Shown here piece after piece: positions 16,038-24,192 of a stretch of 29,996 bases of DNA; within the stretch, counting starts at the first letter, position 1; each line of letters starts with the position of its first letter. The notes beneath the pieces are model-generated. The model searched no databases and was not told the DNA's origin. It saw only the letters and a program-made list of their open reading frames with translations. The position numbers and the translations under genes were made by a program. Source of the DNA: RGIG464 sp045643185 (GTDB lineage Bacteria; Myxococcota_A; Bradymonadia; UBA4248). Location of the stretch: contig JAZUKH010000162.1 in the NCBI GenBank assembly GCA_045643185.1, positions 1 through 29,996 on the forward strand. The letters run 5' to 3'.

Positions 16038-16482
16038 TGCTTACTCCATGATTTGTCGCTTGAACGGTGCCAACGCGGCGATCCGTTTCAGCAAACTGTC
16101 CAAAATATCTTTACATAGACGCGAACGAGAACGATGTCGAGAAATTTTGGGATTTTCTTTCGACGACGGGGGGGGGGGAGCGGCGAAGTTTTTTCACCGA
16201 ACGCCACACACGTGTTTTTTAGGAACTGTCTGGGTGCGTCCTGTTAAGCGTGTTATCGGTTTTGCAGTGCAAACTTTTGTTAGGAACAGAGCGCTTTGTG
16301 AGAAAAAAGCGCATCGAAAAAAATAATTTAGGAAAAAAAAGGAGAATTGACATATATATATGGCGTGGCAGTTTTCTAATTTTGTCTTCAAAACGTGGAC
16401 CTCCCGTTGGGGGGAAATCAGTAGTTTTGGTCGTTGGAAAACGTTTCGTTGTTATAGAAAGTAGGTTTTGGTGGGGCGGTAA
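16038..16482. other. Intergenic region with poly-G tract, no gene seen
   Basis: This 445-base gap lies between the divergent anchor-L lipoprotein and Rpn genes. It contains an 11-G run (16168-16178) and an AT-rich segment with TTGACA followed by alternating AT bases (16347-16361); the latter has no good -10 box at the right distance. Short open frames here have no ribosome-binding sites and no recognisable sequence. Confidence 0.6.
16168..16178 (+). repeat. Homopolymer of 11 G
   Basis: An uninterrupted G11 run, 131 bases upstream of the start of the minus-strand anchor-L lipoprotein gene. Runs of this length are prone to slippage during replication. Confidence 0.8.
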
Positions 16483-17409
16483 ATGAGTATTCAAAATAAA
16501 TACAAAGACCGATTGTTTACGTATATATTTGGGAGTGAAGAAAACCGCGAATGGGCGCTAAGTCTGTACAATGCCGTGACTGGGGCTAATTACGGCGATT
16601 CTTCAGATCTCGAATTTACAACGATTAAGACGGTACTATATCTTGGTATGCATAATGATGTTTCGGTTCTGATCGATCATCAAATGGTGTTGTTTGAACA
16701 GCAATCTACAGTCAACCCGAATATGCCGCTTCGTATGCTTCAGTATGTGTCGTTGCTTTATGAGCAATATGTATCGAAAAATCACTATAACAAGTATGGA
16801 TCGACCCTTATTGCTTTGCCTGTGAGTCGATTGTATGTTTTGTATAATGGCGTTAAACCTGAACAGGAAACTAAAGAGCTTCGTTTGAGTCAGGCATTTT
16901 GTAATGAAGATCTGAAGTCCGATGTTGAAGTTCGTGTGCATTTGATAAATATTAACTATGGTTCGAATCGTGGTATGATGTCGCTTTGTCAACCGCTTTG
17001 GGAATATGCCTGGATCGTTGATCAGATTAGACAAAAGACACAAAATATGGCATTAGAGGATGCGGTAGATTCGGTTATTCGAAGTATGCCTGGTAGTTTT
17101 GTGTTGTTTGAGTTTTTAAATTGTCACAGAGCGGAGGTCGTTGGTATGCTGTGCGAAGAATACGATGAGCAGAGTGTGATGGAAATGTTTAGAGCTGAAG
17201 GTAAGGCTGAAGGTAAGGCTGAAGGTAAGGCTGAAGGTAAGGCTGAAGGTAAGGCTGAAGGTAAGGCTGAAGGTAAGGCTGAAGGTAAGCTTCTGACATT
17301 GATCAAATTAGTTGATCAGCATTTGTTGTCATCTGAAATTGCAGCGAGTCAGCTCAACATCACGCTTGATGCGTTTGAAGTGCTTCGTCTGAATTCGCCA
17401 TCTGATTAG
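16483..17409 (+). CDS. Rpn-family PD-(D/E)XK nuclease/putative transposase with AEGK repeat
   Basis: A 308-aa protein of the Rpn (recombination-promoting nuclease; YhgA-like, formerly transposase_31) type. The N-terminus KYKDRLFTYIFGSEENREWALSLYNAVTG is characteristic, and the nuclease core shows D59 (HNDVSVLID) with E72 and Q74 (LFEQQST), the D...ExQ form of the PD-(D/E)XK site seen in this family. Family members cut DNA and some act as phage-defence or recombination factors. Near the C-terminus are eight consecutive AEGK repeats (about residues 238-269), encoded by perfect 12-bp units, then a helical tail (LLTLIKLVDQHLLSSEIAASQL). The ribosome-binding site is poor (GGTGGGGCGG). Base composition is AT-richer than in the neighbours, which hints at transfer. 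A diverged copy of its 3' end follows directly. Confidence 0.88.
   Translation: MSIQNKYKDRLFTYIFGSEENREWALSLYNAVTGANYGDSSDLEFTTIKTVLYLGMHNDVSVLIDHQMVLFEQQSTVNPNMPLRMLQYVSLLYEQYVSKNHYNKYGSTLIALPVSRLYVLYNGVKPEQETKELRLSQAFCNEDLKSDVEVRVHLININYGSNRGMMSLCQPLWEYAWIVDQIRQKTQNMALEDAVDSVIRSMPGSFVLFEFLNCHRAEVVGMLCEEYDEQSVMEMFRAEGKAEGKAEGKAEGKAEGKAEGKAEGKAEGKLLTLIKLVDQHLLSSEIAASQLNITLDAFEVLRLNSPSD
17194..17289 (+). repeat. 12-bp tandem coding repeat, 8 copies
   Basis: Eight head-to-tail copies of GCTGAAGGTAAG encode (AEGK)8. The units are identical, consistent with recent expansion by slippage. Because the unit is a multiple of three, copy-number changes keep the reading frame. Confidence 0.95.
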
Positions 17410-17462
17410 TGAATTTTGACTCGTGATTAAATTGAATCGGTTTGGTTGGACATTTGTCAAAA

Positions 17463-17717
17463 ATGTCGTCGTATTGTGAGGTCGTTGGTATGCTGTGCGA
17501 AGAATACGATGAACAGAGCGTGATGGAGATGTTTAGAGCTGAAGGAAGAGCTGAAGGAAGAGCTGAAGGAAGAGCTGAAGGAAGAGCTGAAGGTAAGCTT
17601 CTGACATTGGTCAAATTAGTTAATCTGCATTTGTTGACATCTGAAATTGCGGCGAGTCAGCTCAACGTCACGCTTGAAGCGTTTGAGGCGCTTCGTTTGA
17701 ATCTGCAGTGCGATTGA
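17463..17717 (+). pseudogene. Diverged duplicate of the rpn-like gene 3' end
   Basis: From 17478 the sequence repeats the preceding gene from 17134 onward (EVVGMLCEEYDEQSVMEMFRAEG...), through a repeat block and the C-terminal helix, and ends at its own stop at 17717. It lacks the whole nuclease core, so it is a remnant or a stand-alone C-terminal module of at most 85 residues. The repeat block differs: four AEGR units and one AEGK, mostly GCTGAAGGAAGA (17538-17597). The tail differs by substitutions such as VKLVNLHLLTSE versus IKLVDQHLLSSE, so it is not a recent copy. An origin by deletion between two tandem rpn paralogues is the simplest explanation. No good ribosome-binding site is seen. 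Confidence 0.8.
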
Positions 17718-17736
17718 TCACAGGACATTTGTGTTT

Positions 17737-17856
17737 GAGGGGAAGGTCTTCCCCTACGCGTCTAGTGGCGGCGAATTTGTAGAGACGCAAAAATTTGTGT
17801 CTCTACAAATTCGCATTCGCCAATACGCCGCTACCCTTTCGCCTGGCAGGGCCTTT
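17737..17856 (+). repeat. Palindromic repeat P2, copy C, with nested P1-type palindrome
   Basis: The P2 parts are GAGGGGAAGGTCTTCCCCTACGCG (split: GAGGGGAAGG / TCTTCCCCTACGCG), TCTAGTGGCG, then GCCAATACGCCGCTACCC and the flank CGCCTGGCAGGGCC. Where copies A and B have a short loop, this copy has a 44-base palindrome (17771-17814) with perfect 16-bp arms, GCGAATTTGTAGAGAC and GTCTCTACAAATTCGC. The inner GTAGAGAC/GTCTCTAC core is that of P1. Confidence 0.75.
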
Positions 17857-18070
17857 TACCGAGTTGGGATGTTGCGTTTCATTTGATGCCCGTGGTCATG
17901 CGTCTGCTTGGTTTTGATTGTTTGCTGCCAAAGACCGACAGGCTTGTTCTGGGGGCTTGTTCTTGGGCAAAGCTGTGTGGCTTGATCTGTTGTGAGATCG
18001 CGCGTTGTGTTGGTTGCGTGGAATACAGGCAGAGCAGTCATAAAAGTTGGGTGTTCGGACTTCGAAAAAG

Positions 18071-18100
18071 TTGTCACAGACGCGTTTAATAAGGTAAAAT
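18071..18100 (+). promoter_or_regulatory. Putative promoter of the five-gene operon
   Basis: TTGTCA (18071-18076), an 18-base spacer and TAAAAT (18095-18100) match the sigma-70 consensus at five of six positions each. The start of transcription would fall near 18107, leaving a leader of about 40 bases before the ATG at 18148. Confidence 0.65.
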
Positions 18101-18147
18101 AATAAAGCGTATTTTTGCGTGTCTACGAAACGAATCCGGAGGATGGG

Positions 18148-20577
18148 ATGCATCACAACAAGCGATGGGCAGGCCTTTTATTCAGTTTTGGACTGATGAT
18201 GTGCGTGGCGACACCGGCCATGGCGCAGAGCCACTATTCCACGAAGCAGGCTCAGGAAAATTATGACGCAGGTATCAAGTATGAGCGTCAGGCCGAGGTG
18301 AAGGGCGATTCCAAGTATCTTGAGAAGGCGCTTGCGTCGTACAAAGAGGCTGTGGCCGCAGAACCGAATATGGCGAATGCGTATGTTCGACTTGGTTACG
18401 TGTATTATGCGTTGAATCGTAGTGCCGAAGCTGAAGATATGCTTCGTGCGGCGCTTCAGAAGAATCCGGATAACGTCGAGTTGAAGCATTATCTTGGTTT
18501 GAATCTGTTTCAGATCGGCAAGGTGGATGAAGCTCAGACGCTTCTGACCGAAGTCATTGAGGCGCGTAAGGACATTCCTGAGGCGTATTTTGTGCTTGGT
18601 AAGATTCAGTTAGACCGTGGCCAGTTTGAATCTGCCCAGATCAATTTTGGTAAATACGCAGATCTGACGCCGAACGATACGCAGGCTTATCGTGCATTGA
18701 GTCAGGCCTACATTCAGGCGAAGAATGTCGACGGAGCAGAGTCCTCATTAACGAAGCTTTTGGAACTTGATCCGAATGATGTCATAGCGACCATCAATAT
18801 GGGGCATGTGAAATTTGAGCACGGCCAGATCGATGAGGCTGTGGCCCTGTATGAAAAAGCGTACAGCATGGACGATCGTCGCAGCGATCTGTTGTATACG
18901 ATTGCGAGTGCGTATTACCTTTCTGGCCAGTATGAAGAGGCAATTCGACGTTTTAACCATGTTTTGGACCGTGACCCGTCGCACATGAGCGCCCAGTATT
19001 TTATTGCCGACAGCGAGCTTAAGCTCGGTCATTTGGATGAGGCTGAAAAAAGGTTTAAGGCTCTTGGCGAGAAAATGCCGGACTACCGGTACATTCGATT
19101 GAAACTGGACTACATTCAGCTTCAGCGTGGTGATCGCAAGACGATCAACGACGTTAAGCAGGAGATCGAGGAGACAGACCACCCAGACGATCTGCATTTT
19201 GGTGCAGTGATGCTTCGCCGTATGGGGGATCTGGATCAGTCGTTGGTATTGCATCGTCGTTTGTCAGACGCCAATCCGGACAATTCTGAATATGCGATTT
19301 TTTTGGCGCGTGATTATTTGGAATCTCACAATTATATGCAGGCGATCGAAGTGCTTCAGCCGGTCATTGATGAGGAATCGAACAACACGTTGGCGCGCGA
19401 GATGTTGAGTCTGACCTATCTTTATCAGGGTGCAGACGCCATGATGCTTGGTGATTTTGAGCAGGCGCGTCAGGTGTATGAACAGGCTTTGGCGATGGAT
19501 ATCCATGTGACTCAGGCTCAGTGCAGTCTTTCTCAGTTAGCGTTGCTTGAAGGCGACATGGATACGGCTTATGCAGCCTATCAGTCTGCAGAACAGATTT
19601 CTGCCGACGATCCGATGGTGATCAAACTGGCTGCGCAATTCGACATTATGGATGGAGCCCACGAATATGCGGTAAAACGTCTGAAAGAATTGAATGCGAC
19701 GCAATCTACCCGTGCGATGGGTGGCACTGGTTGGTATTTGCTTGCAGTGGCTCAATCCAATCTTGGTCAATGGGAAGATGCCGAGCAATCGCTTGCTGAA
19801 GCCGAAAAGTTTGGTATTACCGATTCACCTGCCAATGCTGTTGTAGCGCTTGAAAGTGCGATGAAAGCGATCAAGAGCAATAACTATGAGCAGCTCGTCA
19901 AGGATCTTGATCGCATTGAGCAGTTTAAGGAAGGTCTGGATACGCCCGATAAGATTCGTTTTGACTATTTGACGGCAGTCAGTCACATTCGGAACAAGCG
20001 ATATTCGCAGGCTAAATCGGCGCTCGAATCCGTAAGAGAGGATTTTGATAGTCTAACCGGCGATGGAAAGCGTCAGATCGTGGATAGCGGCGTGCTGGAT
20101 ATCAATTTCGAACTTGCCTATGTTTATTATGAGACGGGTAACCTGGATGCAGCGCTTTCAATCATTGAACGCAATCAGAACGATTCGTCGTTTAATGCGA
20201 TCGAGACGGCGGTTCGCCGAAAACTTGGTTTTCAGGCTCTTCGCAGCAAGAAGTATGATAAGGCCCTGGAAAACTATGGCCGTCTTGATACACTTGGCTC
20301 CAAAACGACGTCTGATCAGTTCAACCTGGTCGTAGCTCGTTTGATGGCCAATCGTTTGTCGGATGCCAAGTCGACGCTCGAAAAATACGCTAATTCAGAT
20401 GTTCCCGAAGGTGTTTTGAACTACGCGATTTACCTGGATCAGTCGGGGGATTCTGCGTTGGCTACGCGATATTATGAAAAGTATGTTGGTATGAGCAAAG
20501 CCCGTAAGGCCGAAGAGGTCCGACGTATGCTTGCGACCAAACAGCGTGTCTGGGGCTCCCAGAACACGAATAACTAG
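18148..20577 (+). CDS. Secreted TPR-repeat protein (operon gene 1)
   Basis: An 809-aa periplasmic or outer-membrane-associated protein. The start is the ATG at 18148, preceded by GGAGG; an upstream in-frame TTG is rejected because it would displace the signal peptide. The signal peptide MHHNKRWAGLLFSFGLMMCVATPAMA is followed by tetratricopeptide repeats along almost the whole chain: at least a dozen helix pairs with the typical spacing, for example AEPNMANAYVRLGYVYYALNRSAEAE and DPNDVIATINMGHVKFEHGQIDEAV (each cited only in part). No catalytic domain is visible, so it is likely a protein-binding scaffold. It is the first of five tightly packed genes; the next ATG is 17 bases after its stop. 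Large TPR proteins work with outer-membrane barrels in several envelope machines, such as gliding-motility and export systems, but I see no specific match. Confidence 0.9.
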   Translation: MHHNKRWAGLLFSFGLMMCVATPAMAQSHYSTKQAQENYDAGIKYERQAEVKGDSKYLEKALASYKEAVAAEPNMANAYVRLGYVYYALNRSAEAEDMLRAALQKNPDNVELKHYLGLNLFQIGKVDEAQTLLTEVIEARKDIPEAYFVLGKIQLDRGQFESAQINFGKYADLTPNDTQAYRALSQAYIQAKNVDGAESSLTKLLELDPNDVIATINMGHVKFEHGQIDEAVALYEKAYSMDDRRSDLLYTIASAYYLSGQYEEAIRRFNHVLDRDPSHMSAQYFIADSELKLGHLDEAEKRFKALGEKMPDYRYIRLKLDYIQLQRGDRKTINDVKQEIEETDHPDDLHFGAVMLRRMGDLDQSLVLHRRLSDANPDNSEYAIFLARDYLESHNYMQAIEVLQPVIDEESNNTLAREMLSLTYLYQGADAMMLGDFEQARQVYEQALAMDIHVTQAQCSLSQLALLEGDMDTAYAAYQSAEQISADDPMVIKLAAQFDIMDGAHEYAVKRLKELNATQSTRAMGGTGWYLLAVAQSNLGQWEDAEQSLAEAEKFGITDSPANAVVALESAMKAIKSNNYEQLVKDLDRIEQFKEGLDTPDKIRFDYLTAVSHIRNKRYSQAKSALESVREDFDSLTGDGKRQIVDSGVLDINFELAYVYYETGNLDAALSIIERNQNDSSFNAIETAVRRKLGFQALRSKKYDKALENYGRLDTLGSKTTSDQFNLVVARLMANRLSDAKSTLEKYANSDVPEGVLNYAIYLDQSGDSALATRYYEKYVGMSKARKAEEVRRMLATKQRVWGSQNTNN

Positions 20578-20594
20578 GTACGGAGGTGAGCCCG

Positions 20595-21533
20595 ATGAAA
20601 CGTCTTTTGACGATGTTTTTTGCCGGTTGCGTATTCGTCGTTCCCGTGACAGCGATGGCGCAGGTTCATACGGTAGCGATCTTCGCACCGAGTCTTGATT
20701 TTAAGGATGGTGCTGCCCGTAACGCCTTTGTGACAAAAGTCGCGAAGTCGTTGAGTGACAAGACCGGATTGGATTGGACGGGGAGCGCGTTTGCGCGAGC
20801 TTCGGACTTTGAAGCGGCGCGTGCCAACGTCGACCTTGCGATCCTTGATGCTGACTATTTTTCGGGTAAATCTGGTTCGTTGAAGCCAATCGCCATGTTG
20901 GCCGCGAATGGCACATCGTCGCGTCGTTTGAAAGTCATTGCCAAACGTGGTGCGAGTGACAAACTCTACCAATATCGTGGCAAACGTCTGACGCTCGTTG
21001 CCTCATCGCCACTCGTGAAGTCTTTCTTTACGTCGAATGTACTTGGCAACGAAGTTAAGGCTGACGAGTATTTTGGTTCCATCGACGAAGCTCGTGACAT
21101 TCGTTCTGCACTCAATGCTATTGAACTTGGTAAGGCAGATCTTACGATGACTTATGAAGGCTATGACAGCGGTTACACAACCGTGTACACGTCTCCGACC
21201 GTCGCTTTGCCTGTCATCGCGATGAACGTCTCTCGTCTTTCAACGTCGGAAGCCGAAAATGTCAAAAATGCTGTATTGGATATCAGCATCAGTTCGACGA
21301 TCATCACAGGCGTAGCCAGCTATAGCGCGTCTGACGCATCGTCATTCAAGCGTATTGCGAGTGAAAAGAAAGCTAGTACGCTTGAATATCAACCGATGGA
21401 TCCCGAATCCGTCTCTATTCCGGTGAGGGCGGTTGCGCTGAAAGATCGAACGGAAGGTATTTTATTCAATCCGTTCCAGGTCACGTATATTCCAACCCTC
21501 GACGAACTGGATGTCGTTCTCGATCGTAGACTT
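20595..21533 (+). CDS. Secreted PBP2-like (PhnD-type) solute-binding domain protein (operon gene 2)
   Basis: A protein of about 313 aa from the ATG at 20595, which has GGAGG eight bases upstream. A GTG at 20586 is also in frame but overlaps that site. The signal peptide MKRLLTMFFAGCVFVVPVTAMA is followed by a two-lobed fold like phosphate/phosphonate-type periplasmic binding proteins: an early AIFAPSLDF strand, VDLAILDADYF, KVIAKRGASDKLYQYRGKRLTLV, then EARDIRSALNAIELGKADLTMTYEG, the PBP2 hinge and second-lobe pattern. No ABC permease or ATPase is nearby, so uptake is unlikely; it may sense a ligand or be a structural derivative. It sits between the TPR gene (17 bases) and the receiver-ATPase gene (about 18 bases). 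The family assignment is moderate. The stop codon ends near 21536. Confidence 0.85.
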
Positions 21534-21554
21534 TAACTGTCACGGAGACTCTTT

Positions 21555-22574
21555 ATGATGAAAGTCGTGCCAACATTGCTTGGCGATACCGCAACCATTT
21601 TGCTCCTTTCCTCAGAACCCAAGGAACAGCTGATTCTGACGAAGATTCTTTCGGCGACGGGTTGTCGTCTTCAGGTGGTCAATACGATCCAGGAAGCCGA
21701 ACAGACGATCATGCAGTCCAACATCGATTTGCTCGTGGCCGATTATGATCAGGAATCGCAAAAACTTGAAGCAAACGGATTGGCTGCTTTTGATAACTTT
21801 TTGAGTCGTTTTTCCATGCAGAGTGCTTCTCGCTGGGTAAACGGCCATACCAAGATTCTTTTGTTGGCAGAACGTCGTAATAACGAAGAGATGAGAAACA
21901 TCTTTAATTTGTCGTTCGTCAGTAATATCGTGGCTAAAAGCCACAATTTTGATCCTGATGAATTGATCATTACGGTTGGTAAGATCGTTCGCAACGACAT
22001 TTTTGGCCCTGAAAAGTATTTGTGTTATGGCTCCATGCCAATCGCGTATGAAGTGTCGTCGAGTTCTCAAAAAGAACTTCTGCTGCAGTCACTACGCGAT
22101 TATGCCGAGGGACTTGGCGTGAATAAACGCATCGTTGGCGCAGCCTGCACGGTTGCTGATGAGCTTTTGATGAATGCCATCTACAATGCGCCGATCTATC
22201 CAAACGGCGTTCGTCCCTACGCGCGTCGAATGCGTACGGTGCCGGTCGATCTTGAACCCAACGAAACCTGCTTCTTTTCGTTTGCGAGCGACGGTCGTCA
22301 GCTCGTAATCTCTGTGCGCGACAGATTCGGTTCGTTGACGCCCGAAAAGATCCGTTCGTATATGTCCCGCTGCTTTGGTATGGGGAACGACCAGATCGAA
22401 CAAAAACAGGGTGGTGCTGGAATGGGGTTCTACTTCATCATGCAGAATCTCAACAAATTGATCGTGAATATCAGTCCGGGACGTGGTACCGAATTTATCG
22501 GAATTTTGGATATCTCAGGAACGTATCGTGAATATGTTGAACGCTATAAATCGTTCCATATTTTTGTAGGCTAA
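21555..22574 (+). CDS. Degenerate receiver fused to GHKL ATPase (operon gene 3)
   Basis: A 339-aa soluble cytoplasmic protein, the only product of the operon without a signal peptide. Residues about 12-145 resemble a response-regulator receiver: D63 (LLVADYD) and K128 (NIVAKS) fit the phospho-acceptor and conserved Lys, but the acidic pair after strand 1 is missing (SSEP) and the Thr/Ser is Ala105. Residues about 170-320 form an anti-sigma/GHKL type ATPase with N-box ADELLMNAIYNAP (E203, N207), D256 in VRDRFGS and the glycine loop GGAGMGF (286-292). There is no His dimerisation domain. It may be an RsbW-like switch kinase or partner-binding protein. GGAGA precedes two adjacent ATGs; the first is used here. 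The next gene starts eight bases after the stop. Confidence 0.87.
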   Translation: MMKVVPTLLGDTATILLLSSEPKEQLILTKILSATGCRLQVVNTIQEAEQTIMQSNIDLLVADYDQESQKLEANGLAAFDNFLSRFSMQSASRWVNGHTKILLLAERRNNEEMRNIFNLSFVSNIVAKSHNFDPDELIITVGKIVRNDIFGPEKYLCYGSMPIAYEVSSSSQKELLLQSLRDYAEGLGVNKRIVGAACTVADELLMNAIYNAPIYPNGVRPYARRMRTVPVDLEPNETCFFSFASDGRQLVISVRDRFGSLTPEKIRSYMSRCFGMGNDQIEQKQGGAGMGFYFIMQNLNKLIVNISPGRGTEFIGILDISGTYREYVERYKSFHIFVG

Positions 22575-22582
22575 ATAACAGC

Positions 22583-24190
22583 ATGAAATCATTACAGCGT
22601 TTAGTTTTGAGCGTGGTCATGCTTTTGGGCACGGCATCGTTTGCTAATGCTCAGGAAGAACCAGCGGCTGCGCCGGTCGAAGAAGAAGCTCTTATCGCGG
22701 ATGAGGTCAGTGATGCTGACGTTCTCGTTGCGGATGAGTCCCTGACGGCATCGGAAAACCTTGCCGCCGATGAAATCGTCGTGCCTTTTGGTGAAGAAGA
22801 GTCTGTGGATGAGGATGGCCCCGTCGAAGATGACGTCGAGCTCTCACTGCCTGACCCCGTTTACACCATCGAATCCATTGAGATCCTCGGCAATCGCTCG
22901 ATCACCCGTGAACGCATTCTGACGACGATGGGCATTCAGGAAGGGGATGAGATCCTTTTGAGCGATCTGGAAACGGCCAAAGTTCGTTTGAATGCAAAGG
23001 GCGCCGTTCAGGCCGTCGATATGTCGTTGGCTCCCGGTTCTGAAAAGGGCAAAATTCGTATTGAGCTGCGCGTCGAAGACCGTATGTCGTTTCAGGTGAA
23101 CGATTACTACATCGGTGTGAGCAAGAAATCCGAGTTTTGGGGCGGTATGAACGTGAGCTGGCTCAACCTGTTTGGGACAGGGCACCGTCTCAACACGGCG
23201 TTTGTTGCCTCCATGGACAGTGAATATGCATGGCGCGTCAATTATGTTATTCCAAAGATCGCGGGCTCGATTTTCTCGTTATCGATGGGCTTTCACCTTC
23301 TGGAATACAAAGAAGATATGGCGCCGCGTTATGCGCAGTTGAGCGAAGTCGAGCGCGAAGACGTGCCGAACTGGTATCCATTAGACCAGCTTGAATTGCG
23401 TCGTCACAGCTTTAGCGTGGTGGCAAGTGCGCATTTTCTGGATCACCTTTCTTTGTTTGTTGGCGTTCAGCCCGAGTTTATGTCGCGTGATGACAGTCGT
23501 TTGAGCGATATCGCGCGTTTATCAGCGCATGATTTCGTGAAAGCAGGGTCCTCCGTCAACACGGTGATGCAGGCAAGCTTGGTGTTCGATACGCGTAGAA
23601 GCTTCAGAATGGCGCTGAACGGACACTCGGTCGGTCTAAACCTGTCGGGTACGTTCAAGACGGCTGCGTCCGATTATGAATATATTCGTGCGGTCTTGTT
23701 CCACCAAAGCAACTTCTCGTTGGGCGCGGAACACGTGCTTCGTTTGGGCACCTTTGCTGGTCTGATCGCTGGCGATGCGCCGTATTACGAAAAATTCCGT
23801 TTTGGCGACTTCTATTCGTTCGTGTCCAGTCGTGTGCTCGGTTTCAACCCGACCAATACGCGTTCACTCGATATCTTCAAAACCGGGGCAGATACGTTGG
23901 GCTACGAGGATTACCTCGTGTCACTCAACCTCGAATATGCGTGGCAACATGTGTTGAATGTGGCGAATATCAACAAACTTGAAGTATACGGGCGCGTGGG
24001 CGCCACGTATGCTGATTCGTTTAAACTGACGAATTATGAGATCGGTCTTTCGCAAGACCGTGCGAATAATGACGTTGAACGTAAAGCTTTTCCGTGTGAT
24101 GGTAGTGTCGATCTCGGTGTAAGACTCCAAACTGAGTTTGGCTTTTTCAATGTTTCACTTAGCTATGTGCTGAATCTTATTCCGTGGTAA
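22583..24190 (+). CDS. Single-POTRA Omp85-family outer-membrane barrel (operon gene 4)
   Basis: A 535-aa outer-membrane protein. A signal peptide (to A23, ANA|Q) is followed by an acidic Glu/Asp/Ala-rich segment (about 24-90), one POTRA domain (about 94-165: YTIESIEILGNRSITRERIL...KIRIELRVED) and a beta-barrel (about 170-535) that includes the conserved NLFGTGHRL turn. The chain ends in Trp, as expected of a BAM-folded barrel. The L6 signature of Omp85 proteins, (V/I)RG(F/Y), appears here as VLGF (418-421), so the key Arg is lacking. BamA has five POTRAs and TamA three, so this is neither; one POTRA is found in smaller Omp85 relatives of unknown role. It could assemble or export a partner encoded in the same operon. 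The next gene begins two bases after its stop. Confidence 0.9.
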   Translation: MKSLQRLVLSVVMLLGTASFANAQEEPAAAPVEEEALIADEVSDADVLVADESLTASENLAADEIVVPFGEEESVDEDGPVEDDVELSLPDPVYTIESIEILGNRSITRERILTTMGIQEGDEILLSDLETAKVRLNAKGAVQAVDMSLAPGSEKGKIRIELRVEDRMSFQVNDYYIGVSKKSEFWGGMNVSWLNLFGTGHRLNTAFVASMDSEYAWRVNYVIPKIAGSIFSLSMGFHLLEYKEDMAPRYAQLSEVEREDVPNWYPLDQLELRRHSFSVVASAHFLDHLSLFVGVQPEFMSRDDSRLSDIARLSAHDFVKAGSSVNTVMQASLVFDTRRSFRMALNGHSVGLNLSGTFKTAASDYEYIRAVLFHQSNFSLGAEHVLRLGTFAGLIAGDAPYYEKFRFGDFYSFVSSRVLGFNPTNTRSLDIFKTGADTLGYEDYLVSLNLEYAWQHVLNVANINKLEVYGRVGATYADSFKLTNYEIGLSQDRANNDVERKAFPCDGSVDLGVRLQTEFGFFNVSLSYVLNLIPW

Positions 24191-24192
24191 TC

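Larger units (their letters stand above)
17718..18147. other. Intergenic region with P2 copy C and operon promoter
   Basis: After the rpn duplicate come P2 copy C with a nested P1 palindrome (17737-17856), about 200 bases without recognisable features, and the promoter candidate for the following operon (18071-18100). Short open frames in both directions have no supporting signals. Confidence 0.6.

Noticed and set aside
16347..16380. TTGACA with alternating AT bases as a promoter for the Rpn-type gene
   Set aside because: No acceptable -10 box lies 15-19 bases downstream.
17194..17289. 12-bp repeats as a possible CRISPR or intergenic satellite
   Set aside because: They lie in frame inside the Rpn-type gene and encode AEGK units.
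18115..18147. TTG start adding 11 residues to the TPR protein
   Set aside because: The ATG at 18148 has GGAGG at the right distance and begins a clean signal peptide; the TTG has neither.
17856..18156. Short overlapping open frames on both strands upstream of the TPR gene
   Set aside because: No ribosome-binding sites, no family resemblance, and overlap with the operon promoter; treated as non-coding.
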